Under the pieces are notes generated by a model that ran no database searches, was not told where the DNA came from, and saw only the letters and a program-made list of their open reading frames with translations. Made by a program: the position numbers and the translations under genes. Source: CAYRGY01 sp964424075 (GTDB lineage Bacteria; Patescibacteriota; Gracilibacteria; UBA1369). Taken from it: DNA of 64,000 bases. Each line of letters opens with the position of its first letter. Positions within the stretch are counted from its first letter, which is position 1. The stretch spans positions 1 through 64,000 of the forward strand of contig CAYRGY010000002.1 in the NCBI GenBank assembly GCA_964424075.1. The letters run 5' to 3'. This document shows, one piece after another, positions 26,001 through 35,524 of the stretch.

Positions 26001-26828
26001 TTAGTACTTGTATGATCCAAGTATTTTGATGGAATGTTTGGACTTTGTTCCCAGTCGGTATTCTATTGCCTGGATTAGCTGTTTAAGATTATTAGCATTA
26101 GGGTGACATTGCATCTCTATATAAAACATTTGTGCACCTTGATAGTGCTTGTTGATTGCTGGCCGGGAATGTATCTTAGCCAAGTTGATGTCATAATAGG
26201 AAATCTGATTGAGAATGTTGGCTAGAAGACCTGGCTGATCAAAATTTGGGCTGATGGCAATCATAGTACGATTATCGTGTTGCTGAGGCTTGGTTTGCTG
26301 ATTAGTAATGTTATAGAATTCGGTGAAATTTTCTTTTTGATTCTCAATTTTTTCAGCAATGATTCTTAATTTAGAATTCGAGAAAGCTTGCTTCCCGGCA
26401 ATGGCAATACCCTGTTGCTGCTTTTTGACTAATTGCACGGCTTGAGCATTGCTGGCGACTGTTATCAATTCTGCCTGTGGATAATATTTATTAATCCAGT
26501 GAGAGGTTTGTTGTAAAGATTTGGCATGAGAATATATTTTTTGGGTTCGCTCAAATCCGCCGGCCAAAAAGCTGATGGGAAGACGTTTTAAACCAATGAT
26601 TTGTAAATTGTGCTGAAATATTTGATCCAAAGTTTCTTGCACCAAGCCAGCCAGGTGGTTGTAATATGGCAATATTCCATACTCAGTTCGCTTTGAACTA
26701 CGCAATCTTTCCACAATTTCCAGAGTGTTATTGGTGGGCTGCAATGCTATTTTGGAAGTCTTGGCAAATCCTTTAGCCGCCTGATGAGTAAAAGTGCCTG
26801 GAGGCCCTAAATAATAGAGATTACTCAT
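26001..26828 (-). CDS. pheA: Prephenate dehydratase-like protein with ACT domain, altered active site
   Basis: Prephenate dehydratase converts prephenate to phenylpyruvate. The 275-residue chain has the N-terminal YYLGPPGTFTHQAAKGF, a periplasmic-binding-like catalytic region and a C-terminal ACT domain (about 185-260; NLAKIHSRP matches the Phe-binding part). Two conserved catalytic-region motifs are changed: the ENSxxG block reads YYNHLAG, and the TRF block reads NFTEF, with Glu for Arg. Activity is therefore doubtful and a binding or regulatory role is possible. It overlaps the chorismate mutase gene by eight bases, so the two are coupled. Confidence 0.78.
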   Translation of the reverse strand: MSNLYYLGPPGTFTHQAAKGFAKTSKIALQPTNNTLEIVERLRSSKRTEYGILPYYNHLAGLVQETLDQIFQHNLQIIGLKRLPISFLAGGFERTQKIYSHAKSLQQTSHWINKYYPQAELITVASNAQAVQLVKKQQQGIAIAGKQAFSNSKLRIIAEKIENQKENFTEFYNITNQQTKPQQHDNRTMIAISPNFDQPGLLANILNQISYYDINLAKIHSRPAINKHYQGAQMFYIEMQCHPNANNLKQLIQAIEYRLGTKSKHSIKILGSYKY

Positions 26829-27102
26829 TGATTATTTGATTTTGATGCTTAACTGAATACTCAATCACAGTATCCATGATAGTTTTAATCATAAGCGGGT
26901 CCAAATTATACTCCGCACCCTCCTGTTGAAGTTTTTGGATGAGATCAGCTTCCCTTTGATAGTTGCGAAGTGGTATTTGCTTGGCCTTTTTATATTTACC
27001 TATTTCCGCTGTCACCTGAAAACGATCAATTAGTGCCTGAAGCAGCTTTTGATCAGCTTTGTTAATTTGCTCTCTGAACTTATTAATCTGTTGATCTGCC
27101 AT
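26821..27102 (-). CDS. Chorismate mutase, AroQ type
   Basis: The 93-residue helical protein should convert chorismate to prephenate. It follows the AroQ pattern FREQINKADQKLLQALIDRF, then IGKYKKAKQIP and NYQREADLIQKL, keeping the Arg, Arg, Lys and Glu expected in the active site. The ATG at 27102 is chosen because a longer frame would run through the tRNA-Gln gene. It lies 11 bases after tRNA-Gln and overlaps the dehydratase-like gene. I see no other shikimate-pathway gene in this window. Confidence 0.85.
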   Translation of the reverse strand: MADQQINKFREQINKADQKLLQALIDRFQVTAEIGKYKKAKQIPLRNYQREADLIQKLQQEGAEYNLDPLMIKTIMDTVIEYSVKHQNQIINE

Positions 27103-27113
27103 AAAGTTTGTGA

Positions 27114-27188
27114 TGGCAGGGGATGAGGGATTCGAACCCCCGCATGCCTGGACCAAAACCAGGTGCCTTACCACTTGGCTAATCCCCT
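27114..27188 (-). tRNA. tRNA-Gln (anticodon TTG)
   Basis: Acceptor AGGGGAT/ATCCCCT, anticodon stem CCTGG/CCAGG with loop TTTTGGT giving anticodon TTG, T-arm GGGGG-TTCGAAT-CCCTC and an encoded CCA. Same strand as the chorismate mutase gene, 11 bases upstream of it. Confidence 0.95.
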
Positions 27189-27242
27189 ACTTGGCAGCAA
27201 GTTTACGAAAACAACTGTTTAAAGTCAATCCAAAGCTGGCTT

Positions 27243-27356
27243 TTAATAGGCTCCGGCAAAAGCCGTAATCAAGGGAATAACTATAGTTACAATCAATGCT
27301 ACAACAACTGCTGCTGCAAAGGTTTTTTTGATTGTATTGCGAGTTTTATTCTTCAT
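27243..27356 (-). CDS. 37-residue single-span membrane peptide, coupled to PKD operon
   Basis: A short frame with ATG at 27356 and TAA at 27243. The ATG overlaps the TAA of the 764-residue PKD gene (TAATG), which argues for real translational coupling. The peptide is basic at its N-terminus (MKNKTRNTIKK), then strongly hydrophobic (FAAAVVVALIVTIVIPLITAF) and ends in AGAY. It could be a small subunit of the VirB2/PKD apparatus. No homolog is recognised and the frame is too short for certainty. Confidence 0.5.
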   Translation of the reverse strand: MKNKTRNTIKKTFAAAVVVALIVTIVIPLITAFAGAY

Positions 27357-29650
27357 TATTGATTTATTTCACCAAGAATTAAAATATCTTTAGAGAAAGT
27401 ATCTACAATATTTTGATTATCTGCAACCTCTAATGTCACAGTATAAGACCCGGGCACCTGAAAGGTATGATCAGGTCTTCTTGCTCTTGATGTGTCGCCA
27501 TCACCGAAATCCCATTTATAGGTAATCACTGGCCCTTGGCTACAACGTGGATCAAAGGTGACAGTTAATGGAGCATAGCCGCTTTCGGCATTGGGAGTGA
27601 AACAGGCTTGCAAATCGATTGGTCTGACATTAACGATAAACTCAGCTGAACTGGATTGTCCGTCGGATGATCTGGCGGTTACGGTGGAAGTAAAAACTCC
27701 GATTGTGTCGTATTTATAGGTAATTTTTGAAGTACCGATTTTTCGAGGTGAGCCATCACCGAAATCCCATTCATAGCTGGCAATTTTCGCATCGCCTCCC
27801 ACTGAGGATCCACTGGCGTCAAAGGTGACGGTAAGAGGGGCTGTTCCTTCGGCAATATCTGCAGTTAGGCGCGCCTTAATGCTTTCTTCGGCCACCTCTA
27901 TTACGCGAATAGCCTTGGACTCATTTCCAAGTGCATCAACAACCAGTAATGTGGCGTTAAAAACACCAGATTGTTTGTAAACATATTTTACCGACTCCCC
28001 TGTTTCATCAAATTCTCCATCTCCATCAAAATCCCATTTGTATTCCACTATATTATTATCAGGGTCTGAACTTCCAGCTGCGCTGAATGATACTTCTAGC
28101 GGTAAAGTGCCGCTAATTGACTCATCATCTTTCTCCAATTGAGGTACAGTATCAATTTGTGCAATTGGAGCAGCTTCGCGATTTTCTAATTCAATTTTTA
28201 ATCTTGAAGTTCCAATGCTGTTTTCCTCATCAGTGACTGTTAAAGTAACTTCATAAGTCCCCGGTTGATTATAAGTATGAGTAGCTGTTCTGGTATTAGC
28301 CTGAGTAGATTCATCTCCGAAATCCCATTGATATTTCTCGATTTCCCCATTTGGTGATTCTGAATCTTCACCTAAGAAGGTAATTTGCTCTCCAACATAA
28401 TAATTTCCATCATCAGTGGGAATTTCGATTTCCGCAGTAGGAGCGTTTTCTCCTACTATGTTAATAGTCATGTAGTAAGGTTCGGAAAACTGACCTGTAT
28501 TATCAGCTACTCGAAGTCCCACTTCATATTGACCTTCACGTTCAAAAGTATAGGAGACTTGTTCACCGGAATCATCTCGGAAGGTGCGACGACCTTCAAA
28601 ATCCCAATCATAACTGGTAATTTTACCGCCGGGAGAGCTGGACTCTGAACCGTCAAATTCTACGGTAAGAGGAGCCGAACCGGACTCTGGATCAGCTGTG
28701 AATACAGCAGAAACTTCTGCAGTGGCAATTGTTATTACTTTACTGAATTGTTGAGTTTGCTCTTGCTGAGTCTGAGTATTGAGAGCGGTAACAGTGAGCA
28801 TAGCAGTATATCGACCAACTTCAGTATAAGTATGTGTAACTCGTGGGGCATTGGAAAGATCACCATCTCCGAAATCCCATTCATAGGTTAGTATTTCAAA
28901 TTGTGCCGGAGTATTAGCCTGAATCGGTGCGGCATCGAAAATAACATCAAAAGGAGCGGTTTGTTGTAAAGTTTCTTGCGGTTCAGTAGAAAAGGTAATG
29001 GTTGATTGCTCTCTTTCCGGAACAATTGCAACCTGTTTTCCACTTAGATAAATGAACACCGCGACCCAAATTGCCAAAAATACAAAGAACACCAAGCCGG
29101 CAATACCTGCTTGTTTGTAGCCGTTCTTGCGCGCTATAACATCGCCCTTGGGAGCCATGGCAGCACGGAATATTCCAAAAATTGAAACAATAAATGAAAT
29201 TATGACTATAAAGCCAAAAATCACATTAGTTAGTAGGATCAAACTGTTGGTGAATTCAGCCGGGTCAACGCCCAAGGCTTGAGCAAGACTATTGTCACCT
29301 GCGGTTGTTTGAGAAACAAATACTACGACGAAAATTATATACAGTAATATGGCAAAGATGAGAAAACCAACACAACCAAAGATCATCCCTTTGGGATTAG
29401 CAGGCTTCTGAGGAAGACGACTCCCCGGACGATTCGGCTGTCCCTGTCGAGGAGCTCCTTGTAATGGTCTTTGAGGAGGCACTTGCGCGGGCCTGGCAGT
29501 TTGCTGCACTGTTTGCTGCTGCGGTGGCTGAGGCGGCTGTGGTGCAGGTTGTTGTGGCTGCTGCGGTTGCTGAGGAGGCTGTGGTGCAGGCTGTAGTGGC
29601 TGCTGCGGTTGCTGAGGCGGCGGCTGAGGGATAGGATTTTGGTCTTGCAT
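27356..29650 (-). CDS. PKD-repeat surface protein with three membrane helices
   Basis: The 764-residue protein starts with a Pro/Gln-rich cytoplasmic region (about 1-85), then three membrane helices (about 88-205) and six PKD domains to the end. The PKD signature YxWDFGDG occurs in variants such as YEWDFGDG, YQWDFGDE and YKWDFGDG, each followed by HTY or YKY and a Gly-x-Tyr turn. PKD domains are Ig-like and serve in adhesion or as spacers outside the cell. The ATG is one base from the stop of the 1612-residue gene. The Pro/Gln tract has a repetitive DNA sequence. Confidence 0.85.
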   Translation of the reverse strand: MQDQNPIPQPPPQQPQQPLQPAPQPPQQPQQPQQPAPQPPQPPQQQTVQQTARPAQVPPQRPLQGAPRQGQPNRPGSRLPQKPANPKGMIFGCVGFLIFAILLYIIFVVVFVSQTTAGDNSLAQALGVDPAEFTNSLILLTNVIFGFIVIISFIVSIFGIFRAAMAPKGDVIARKNGYKQAGIAGLVFFVFLAIWVAVFIYLSGKQVAIVPEREQSTITFSTEPQETLQQTAPFDVIFDAAPIQANTPAQFEILTYEWDFGDGDLSNAPRVTHTYTEVGRYTAMLTVTALNTQTQQEQTQQFSKVITIATAEVSAVFTADPESGSAPLTVEFDGSESSSPGGKITSYDWDFEGRRTFRDDSGEQVSYTFEREGQYEVGLRVADNTGQFSEPYYMTINIVGENAPTAEIEIPTDDGNYYVGEQITFLGEDSESPNGEIEKYQWDFGDESTQANTRTATHTYNQPGTYEVTLTVTDEENSIGTSRLKIELENREAAPIAQIDTVPQLEKDDESISGTLPLEVSFSAAGSSDPDNNIVEYKWDFDGDGEFDETGESVKYVYKQSGVFNATLLVVDALGNESKAIRVIEVAEESIKARLTADIAEGTAPLTVTFDASGSSVGGDAKIASYEWDFGDGSPRKIGTSKITYKYDTIGVFTSTVTARSSDGQSSSAEFIVNVRPIDLQACFTPNAESGYAPLTVTFDPRCSQGPVITYKWDFGDGDTSRARRPDHTFQVPGSYTVTLEVADNQNIVDTFSKDILILGEINQ

Positions 29651-29651
29651 T

Positions 29652-32600
29652 TTAGTTTTTATCTAAAGTTTTATTTTTTTTACGTTGCCTTCTGGCTACT
29701 TCGAAGAGTACTACATAAGCGCCTATACTAACAAGTAATAATCTATAATCCACGAAAGTTGACGCTTCGAAAAGGTTGGCGCCTAGTGACTTTGCTAATA
29801 GCTTCTCATCACTTGAATTTAGTCCAACCGACTCGCTCGCTTCTGGAACAATTTCAGGTTCTTTGACATTGACGAAATTGGTGACAAAATCTTTTTGGCC
29901 ATAACTGTCTTTAACCATTAATCTGGCTCGATAAATACCATAATCTTCATATTTGCAAGTATGAGAAGTTGAAGTCAGATTGGAAGCTTCATTATCATTA
30001 GCCATGTCGCCGTCGCCATCGGAGTCTATTGAGGTGTTGCAATCCCAACGTCTTTCTTCAATGGAAAGGGCGGGATCAGCTTCTGTGTCAGCAGTTGAGC
30101 CATCTTTAAGATCTACGGTGGTGGAATCGCCTTGCTGAGTTGAAGTGAATCTGGCTACAGGAGGACCGGCGATAGCATCGACATATACTCTGATTGGAGC
30201 TGAACTGACCTCACTACTATTGTTGTCTGTTACTCTTAGTCTAACTAAATATCCATCACGATTCGGTGTTTCAAATACATGAGTAGTGTTAGCCTCATTT
30301 ACAGGAGGTGTGCCGTCTCCAAAATCCCAACTGTACTCTACTATCTGTCCATCTGGGTCAGAATCATAAGAACTGGAGGTGAAGGACACATCTTCCCCTA
30401 CATAAACACTGGTTCGATTTACTGTAAATTGTGCAATTGGTGGCTCATTGGGGCCATTAGTTACTACTATGGGCTGGGGAATAATAATCCCGCTTTCTGG
30501 GTCAAGTGAAGAAGTCATCTGATTATCGTCATCAGTCATTTCCAAACCGAAAGCATAAGTAACTTGTCCATCGCCGTCATTGTCAAAAGCATTATTTGTT
30601 CCAATTGTTACAGTGGCTTGAGGGCCAGTCGTCACTTGAGCTCCTATGGCCGGAACAGGTTGAACTGTCGGATTGCCATTTGAGTCAACCGGATAGTAAT
30701 ACCAACGATATTTCTTAATTTGACCATCAGGATCTTTGGCATCGATTGCCTCTAATTTTATGGTGACCGGAGTAGTTAAATTATTTGACTCATCAGCAAC
30801 GGCAACCAGTGACTTAGCTTCAGGAGCTTCACCGATTACCTGGATATAGAGATTATCCTCACTGAATTGTGTTACATCATTATTGTTTACTACTCGTAGG
30901 GAGACCTGGAAAGGTTCATCACCTGAGAGATCGCTAAAGCTATGAGAAACTTGAACTGATGAGCTTTGTTTTTCAAAATTTTTGATATTCCAAGAGTAGC
31001 TCAAGTTTTCATTGCGGCCGTTGGTATTGACTGAATCGGATCCTTCAAACAAAATAATATCCTTTCTGGTCACTTGAATCACGCTGCGTGGGGAGTCGGC
31101 AGAGCTATCTACCCAGGGATCAATCGGATTTCCATTTACTGAAGCATTGATAATGGCAATCGGTTCGTCCGAATTACCAATATAGATACGCTTCTCCATA
31201 GTGTTTTCTTTTTCCTCATTGTCGAAAACGGACAATGTAGCGAAATATTTACCCGCCTCTTGATATTTATGACTTATTGAATAGGCTCCGTCATCGCCAG
31301 CAAGGGCGGAAATAATTCCGGCAGTATTTTGACCGTCACCGAAGTCGATTTCATAACTGGTGGCATTCTCAGTATTAAAGATGAAGGTTATTTCCGCAAC
31401 TGGCTCGGCATTTACTTGCGAGGAAACATCTTCACCACTCTGTTCACTGCCGGTCGGAATTAGAGGGACCAATTGAGCAGCATTTTGCATTGCGTCATTC
31501 CATTCCAAGAAAAGTAAACTGTTGACATTAATATCCTTATTTATCGGATTGGATACACTGTCCGGTTCATCTTTGGATCTTACTCTTAAAACTACGTTAT
31601 AAATGCCTTTTTCATTGAATTGCACTCGTATTTGTTCCGCTTCATCCTGAAATTCTGCTGCGCTTTCACAGCTTTGTAATTGGTCCGAGGCTTGAACTAT
31701 ATAATATTGGCAATTCTCAGATGGTGTGATTTCCCAACTGTATTCTAGTAGAGGATTTGTTTCATCTGGATCTGAACTTCTGGATGCATCAAAAAGATAG
31801 TCTCCCTGACTGTGTTGATCAGGTTGAGTGATAGTAAAATTGGCGATTGGTGGGTTGGAAGTAATAATTAATCTTACCATATCCCTTGCAGTGGTCTCGC
31901 CATCATCAAGTTCAAGAGTAGCAGTATAATTTCCTGCTTTCATAAACTCACAATTTAGAACATCCACTCCGGTGCTATTTTCACAAGAAATATAATCCGC
32001 TCCAGTGTTGCCCGCCTCATCCACAGGATTGGTGGCAATTGCCTCTTCTGCACTGGAATTATATACTGCCGTGCTAAGGCCGTCTCGCTCAATAATCCAG
32101 TTGAAATCCACATCACCGGTATCAATTGATGATTGTGAGCCATCAAGAACAACTTCAGTCCCTACTTTAGGTGTTTTATTGGAAACATTAAGACGAGGTG
32201 CCAGATCGGTAACTATTAAGGTGAAGATTTTTCTATCAGTTATGCTGTTGTCATTGCGAATTTCCACACTGACTGTATAACTGCCTTTTTCAGTGAATCT
32301 TTGGGTTGGCCCCAGATTAGATTTTGATGCACTATAAACAACATTATTATGAGGAGATTCAACTCCAAAATTCCAACTAACTGTCGCACCGTCATTTACA
32401 GTGACACTGTTACCGTCTTTTCCCGGTGTATCAGTAGCGTCAAAAACTAAGCCATTGGCTGCTTCAGAAAGAGTTACATAAAGCTGATTGCGATCGATAA
32501 CTAAATTATCGCCTTCATATTTAACCACATAAGCTGAAAGATCATCCGGTTTTTGCTGAGTTCCATCCGGATATACCAGCAGATCAATCTTAGTGGTTGG

Positions 32601-34490
32601 AGGATTAACGCTTACATCAATAAATGAAATTCCTGGAGCAATATCTTGCTCATAGGCCTGTCCGGTCACAGGATTAACTTCCGAGTCGCCCTCTGCCTTT
32701 GGATTGATTTTAGCTGAAATTCTATAGGTGCCTTGTTTATTAAATGTACAGGTAGTGGTAGCCCCTACTGAACTTGTACAATCGACTGTCTTTATTGATC
32801 CACTACTAATTTCAGTAGCTTCCTCGCTACCTTGATATATTCCATCACCATTTAGGTCCCAGGTAATTTGTTCGTCTGTAATTCCTTGCCCGGATGGATC
32901 AGAGGAGCCAACAGTGGATAAGTTTACTACTACCGGAGCATTTCCTTTTAGTTTATCAGCAGTTAGGTTTACATTAATAGCTCTCAAATTTGATAAGACA
33001 TCATATATTTGGCGTAAGTGTCCAAAGGCTTCCGCTAACATTTGTTGAGATTGACCAGTAGAATCAGTGAATGATTCAGTTAAATTTCTTGGAGCTAAAG
33101 CAGTATCTGCATCTCTAATCATTTCGCCAAAAAGATCCTGTGTCCCTCCGCCAGAGCCATCTACTCCGTAAATTGTCAAAGCCTGGCCACAAGTTAAGTT
33201 ATCATTTGCTTCAGTAGCTAAGAAGCTTGCTTCTACACCGCAAATTAGGTTGGTAAAACTATCGCTGAGTAGCTTTGTCTTGGTTATGTTATAGATTACG
33301 TTATAGACTATCGCTACTCTTCTTCTATAGTTTTTTATGTTTTCTTTATAGCCATAGGCAAGAATGTTTTTCTCCGACAAGGGCTCACTTGCTCCGACGT
33401 CCACTCGTCCGGATTGTTTAAAAATTGCATCCGAACCACTTATTGAGACTGTTTTTTTAGTGGGTTTGAAATCATTGTTAATGCCTAAAGCTCCATCAAT
33501 GATATGATTGCTTACATCTCTAATACTATTTCTGATTGCATTTAGCTGATCATTACTACAAACATCTCCACCTCCACTATTGGGAGAATCGCATTCAAAT
33601 CTTTTAACTTCTCTAAGGGCTTCGTTTGAATATTCCGTCAATGATTGTCTCGCTACATTCACCATAGTGCGGAGGCCTTCTCTGGTATAAGAATGAGCCC
33701 TGGAATCATTGATTAAGTTTTCAACGGCATTTAATTGAGAATTGGCCACACTGACAATTTGATTAACACAAGGTGTTGCAGGCACATCACAACCTCTGGC
33801 AATGGCTTCCGCTTCATTGCTTACATTTAAAGCAACCGTTTCTAAAGTGGATTTTGCGGTAAGATAAAAACGATAATTTTCGATCATTTCACGCATAACC
33901 GCTTCTATTTCAACAGCTAAATAATTAAATCTTTGTTCATCAGCAGCCCCTCTGATCGACTCTCCGGCACCGCCGCCTCCGGCACCACTTTCATCATCAC
34001 TTGGAGCAAGCAAGATGGTATTAACCAGCGCAAAGGAACCCATAATTAAGAGTATTCCCATTGCCGCATACATCACTGCCTGTTTTCCTTTCTTAGCCTT
34101 GTCCGGCTCACCTCCGGAAAAGAGTACTAAGAATCCGCCGTAGATGACAATCACTACAGCCAGGAGTCCAAGGAATCCTAGGGCAAAATTGGTTACGTTG
34201 AGAATAAAAGTCCTGGCATCTGTGGCTTGAGTTAAACCTGAGGCATAACCCGATGGATCCGGTGCTTGTAAATCTCCTCTAAAGTCGGTAAAGGAGGTTA
34301 CTTCATCACCGGTACCGCCGGACATACAATCGTCAAATTGTACTTTCCCGTCTCCGTCATTGTCGTTACATCCAACGAAAGACCAGTCTACTGCAGCTGA
34401 GGCAGTTGCAGTAGCGCTAAACATAGTTAGCAAGGCAGTAATGAGCACTAATGCTAATTTGCCTTTAAATTTGGTGAGTGAGCATTTCAT
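29652..34490 (-). CDS. Giant VirB2-like/PKD-repeat membrane protein
   Basis: The 1612-residue protein has a signal peptide (LVLITALLTMFSATATASA), a Ca-binding-like loop (NDNDGDGKVQFDD), and two membrane helices near 97-160 (LGFLGLLAVVIVIYGGFLVL, then AVMYAAMGILLIMGSFAL) like a TrbC/VirB2 pilin pair. A helical region (about 190-500) and at least eight PKD-type domains follow, including SWNFGVES, YSWEITPS, YEIDFGDGQ and YSWDFGDGTPP, and finally a membrane helix near the C-terminus (LLLVSIGAYVVLFEVARR) followed by a basic tail. Both ends are thus at the membrane with the PKD arms outside. Function is unknown; a surface fibre or adhesin is likely. Confidence 0.82.
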   Translation of the reverse strand: MKCSLTKFKGKLALVLITALLTMFSATATASAAVDWSFVGCNDNDGDGKVQFDDCMSGGTGDEVTSFTDFRGDLQAPDPSGYASGLTQATDARTFILNVTNFALGFLGLLAVVIVIYGGFLVLFSGGEPDKAKKGKQAVMYAAMGILLIMGSFALVNTILLAPSDDESGAGGGGAGESIRGAADEQRFNYLAVEIEAVMREMIENYRFYLTAKSTLETVALNVSNEAEAIARGCDVPATPCVNQIVSVANSQLNAVENLINDSRAHSYTREGLRTMVNVARQSLTEYSNEALREVKRFECDSPNSGGGDVCSNDQLNAIRNSIRDVSNHIIDGALGINNDFKPTKKTVSISGSDAIFKQSGRVDVGASEPLSEKNILAYGYKENIKNYRRRVAIVYNVIYNITKTKLLSDSFTNLICGVEASFLATEANDNLTCGQALTIYGVDGSGGGTQDLFGEMIRDADTALAPRNLTESFTDSTGQSQQMLAEAFGHLRQIYDVLSNLRAINVNLTADKLKGNAPVVVNLSTVGSSDPSGQGITDEQITWDLNGDGIYQGSEEATEISSGSIKTVDCTSSVGATTTCTFNKQGTYRISAKINPKAEGDSEVNPVTGQAYEQDIAPGISFIDVSVNPPTTKIDLLVYPDGTQQKPDDLSAYVVKYEGDNLVIDRNQLYVTLSEAANGLVFDATDTPGKDGNSVTVNDGATVSWNFGVESPHNNVVYSASKSNLGPTQRFTEKGSYTVSVEIRNDNSITDRKIFTLIVTDLAPRLNVSNKTPKVGTEVVLDGSQSSIDTGDVDFNWIIERDGLSTAVYNSSAEEAIATNPVDEAGNTGADYISCENSTGVDVLNCEFMKAGNYTATLELDDGETTARDMVRLIITSNPPIANFTITQPDQHSQGDYLFDASRSSDPDETNPLLEYSWEITPSENCQYYIVQASDQLQSCESAAEFQDEAEQIRVQFNEKGIYNVVLRVRSKDEPDSVSNPINKDINVNSLLFLEWNDAMQNAAQLVPLIPTGSEQSGEDVSSQVNAEPVAEITFIFNTENATSYEIDFGDGQNTAGIISALAGDDGAYSISHKYQEAGKYFATLSVFDNEEKENTMEKRIYIGNSDEPIAIINASVNGNPIDPWVDSSADSPRSVIQVTRKDIILFEGSDSVNTNGRNENLSYSWNIKNFEKQSSSVQVSHSFSDLSGDEPFQVSLRVVNNNDVTQFSEDNLYIQVIGEAPEAKSLVAVADESNNLTTPVTIKLEAIDAKDPDGQIKKYRWYYYPVDSNGNPTVQPVPAIGAQVTTGPQATVTIGTNNAFDNDGDGQVTYAFGLEMTDDDNQMTSSLDPESGIIIPQPIVVTNGPNEPPIAQFTVNRTSVYVGEDVSFTSSSYDSDPDGQIVEYSWDFGDGTPPVNEANTTHVFETPNRDGYLVRLRVTDNNSSEVSSAPIRVYVDAIAGPPVARFTSTQQGDSTTVDLKDGSTADTEADPALSIEERRWDCNTSIDSDGDGDMANDNEASNLTSTSHTCKYEDYGIYRARLMVKDSYGQKDFVTNFVNVKEPEIVPEASESVGLNSSDEKLLAKSLGANLFEASTFVDYRLLLVSIGAYVVLFEVARRQRKKNKTLDKN

Positions 34491-34555
34491 TTTATATGTT
34501 TATATTCTTTTTATTATACAGTTTTTGCGGCATTTTCACAATGCAGCGGGGCACG

Positions 34556-35524
34556 TTATGGCCCGGTGTTGAGATTGATAGTATCTTCACTGACAATTTC
34601 CGTATCTTGAAGTGGCTCTACTTTGACAAAAGTGTTGACCAGAGCAAAGGCGGCCATGGTGACTAGCAGTCCTATCACAGCTCCCAAAGCCACTTTCTTA
34701 GCTTTTTGATTGAGATTTTCATCTACTCCGGCAATCACATAAAGATAGCCCGCATAAATTAGGAAAGATACTGCTAGTGTGGCGATGAATCCGGAAATGA
34801 AATTGGTCATGGTGATGACCAACCGATTGAATTCATACGGATCGCTGAGACGTGTTCCTTGATCGGGAAAGACAATGCGAAAAACTATTAATTCGGCCAG
34901 ACCGGCAATGATAAGCCCGACAATTGCCCAGGTGAGTTGCTTTTTAGCTTTGTTGCCGGCTTCCGCATCTCCCATTGAGGTAACCAGCCGAAAACCAGTG
35001 ATTACAATGAATAAAACCGCTACTGATGGTATGATGACACGCATAATTCCAATAATACCCATCAGAATACTTGAGCCTTCTTCCGCCGCGGCTTGCAAAT
35101 CTTGTCCGGAACGATAAATCTCCCCCTCTTCTCCAAAGAAAACCCCCTTAACTACTTGATCGGCAATAATTATGAGAAATAATCCTATTACCGCATAAGA
35201 AAGAGTCTTTTTAGCTTTTTTAAGTGTTTCATCTACATTATTTTGGGATGCTACAACTAATTGTATACCGGAAACAATAATAACAATTGTAGCGATGGCC
35301 CCTAAAATATATTTAAGAAAATCTACTGTGAAATAAATAGCACTGGTGATATTTGAGGCACCTGCCTGATAAGCCTGATCCTCATGCCCGGCGTCAAAAC
35401 TGGGTAGGGTAGACTTTTCTCCTACTTGCTGAATGGTAGAACTAATTGAATCAGCATGAGCGACCGCAAATCCTAGTCCGGCAAGCAATAAAATTATACT
35501 GATTATGAGTAATAGTTTCTTCAT
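34556..35524 (-). CDS. Tandem VirB2/TrbC-like membrane protein
   Basis: The 322-residue protein has a signal peptide (LLLIISIILLLAGLGFAVAHA) and about six further helices arranged as three pairs. Each pair has the VirB2-like pattern of a Gly-rich helix, a basic loop (KKAKKTLSYAVIGLFLIII; NKAKKQLTWAIVGLIIAGL; QKAKKVALGAVIGLLVTM) and a second helix. So it looks like three fused pilin-like units. It overlaps the upstream gene by ATGA and lies 65 bases before the giant PKD gene. VirB2-like proteins form type IV secretion pili; whether these polymerise is unknown. Confidence 0.75.
   Translation of the reverse strand: MKKLLLIISIILLLAGLGFAVAHADSISSTIQQVGEKSTLPSFDAGHEDQAYQAGASNITSAIYFTVDFLKYILGAIATIVIIVSGIQLVVASQNNVDETLKKAKKTLSYAVIGLFLIIIADQVVKGVFFGEEGEIYRSGQDLQAAAEEGSSILMGIIGIMRVIIPSVAVLFIVITGFRLVTSMGDAEAGNKAKKQLTWAIVGLIIAGLAELIVFRIVFPDQGTRLSDPYEFNRLVITMTNFISGFIATLAVSFLIYAGYLYVIAGVDENLNQKAKKVALGAVIGLLVTMAAFALVNTFVKVEPLQDTEIVSEDTINLNTGP

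Noticed and set aside
26821..27174. Longer chorismate mutase frame starting inside tRNA-Gln
   Set aside because: The first 24 residues would be read from the tRNA gene; the ATG at 27102 gives the normal AroQ length.
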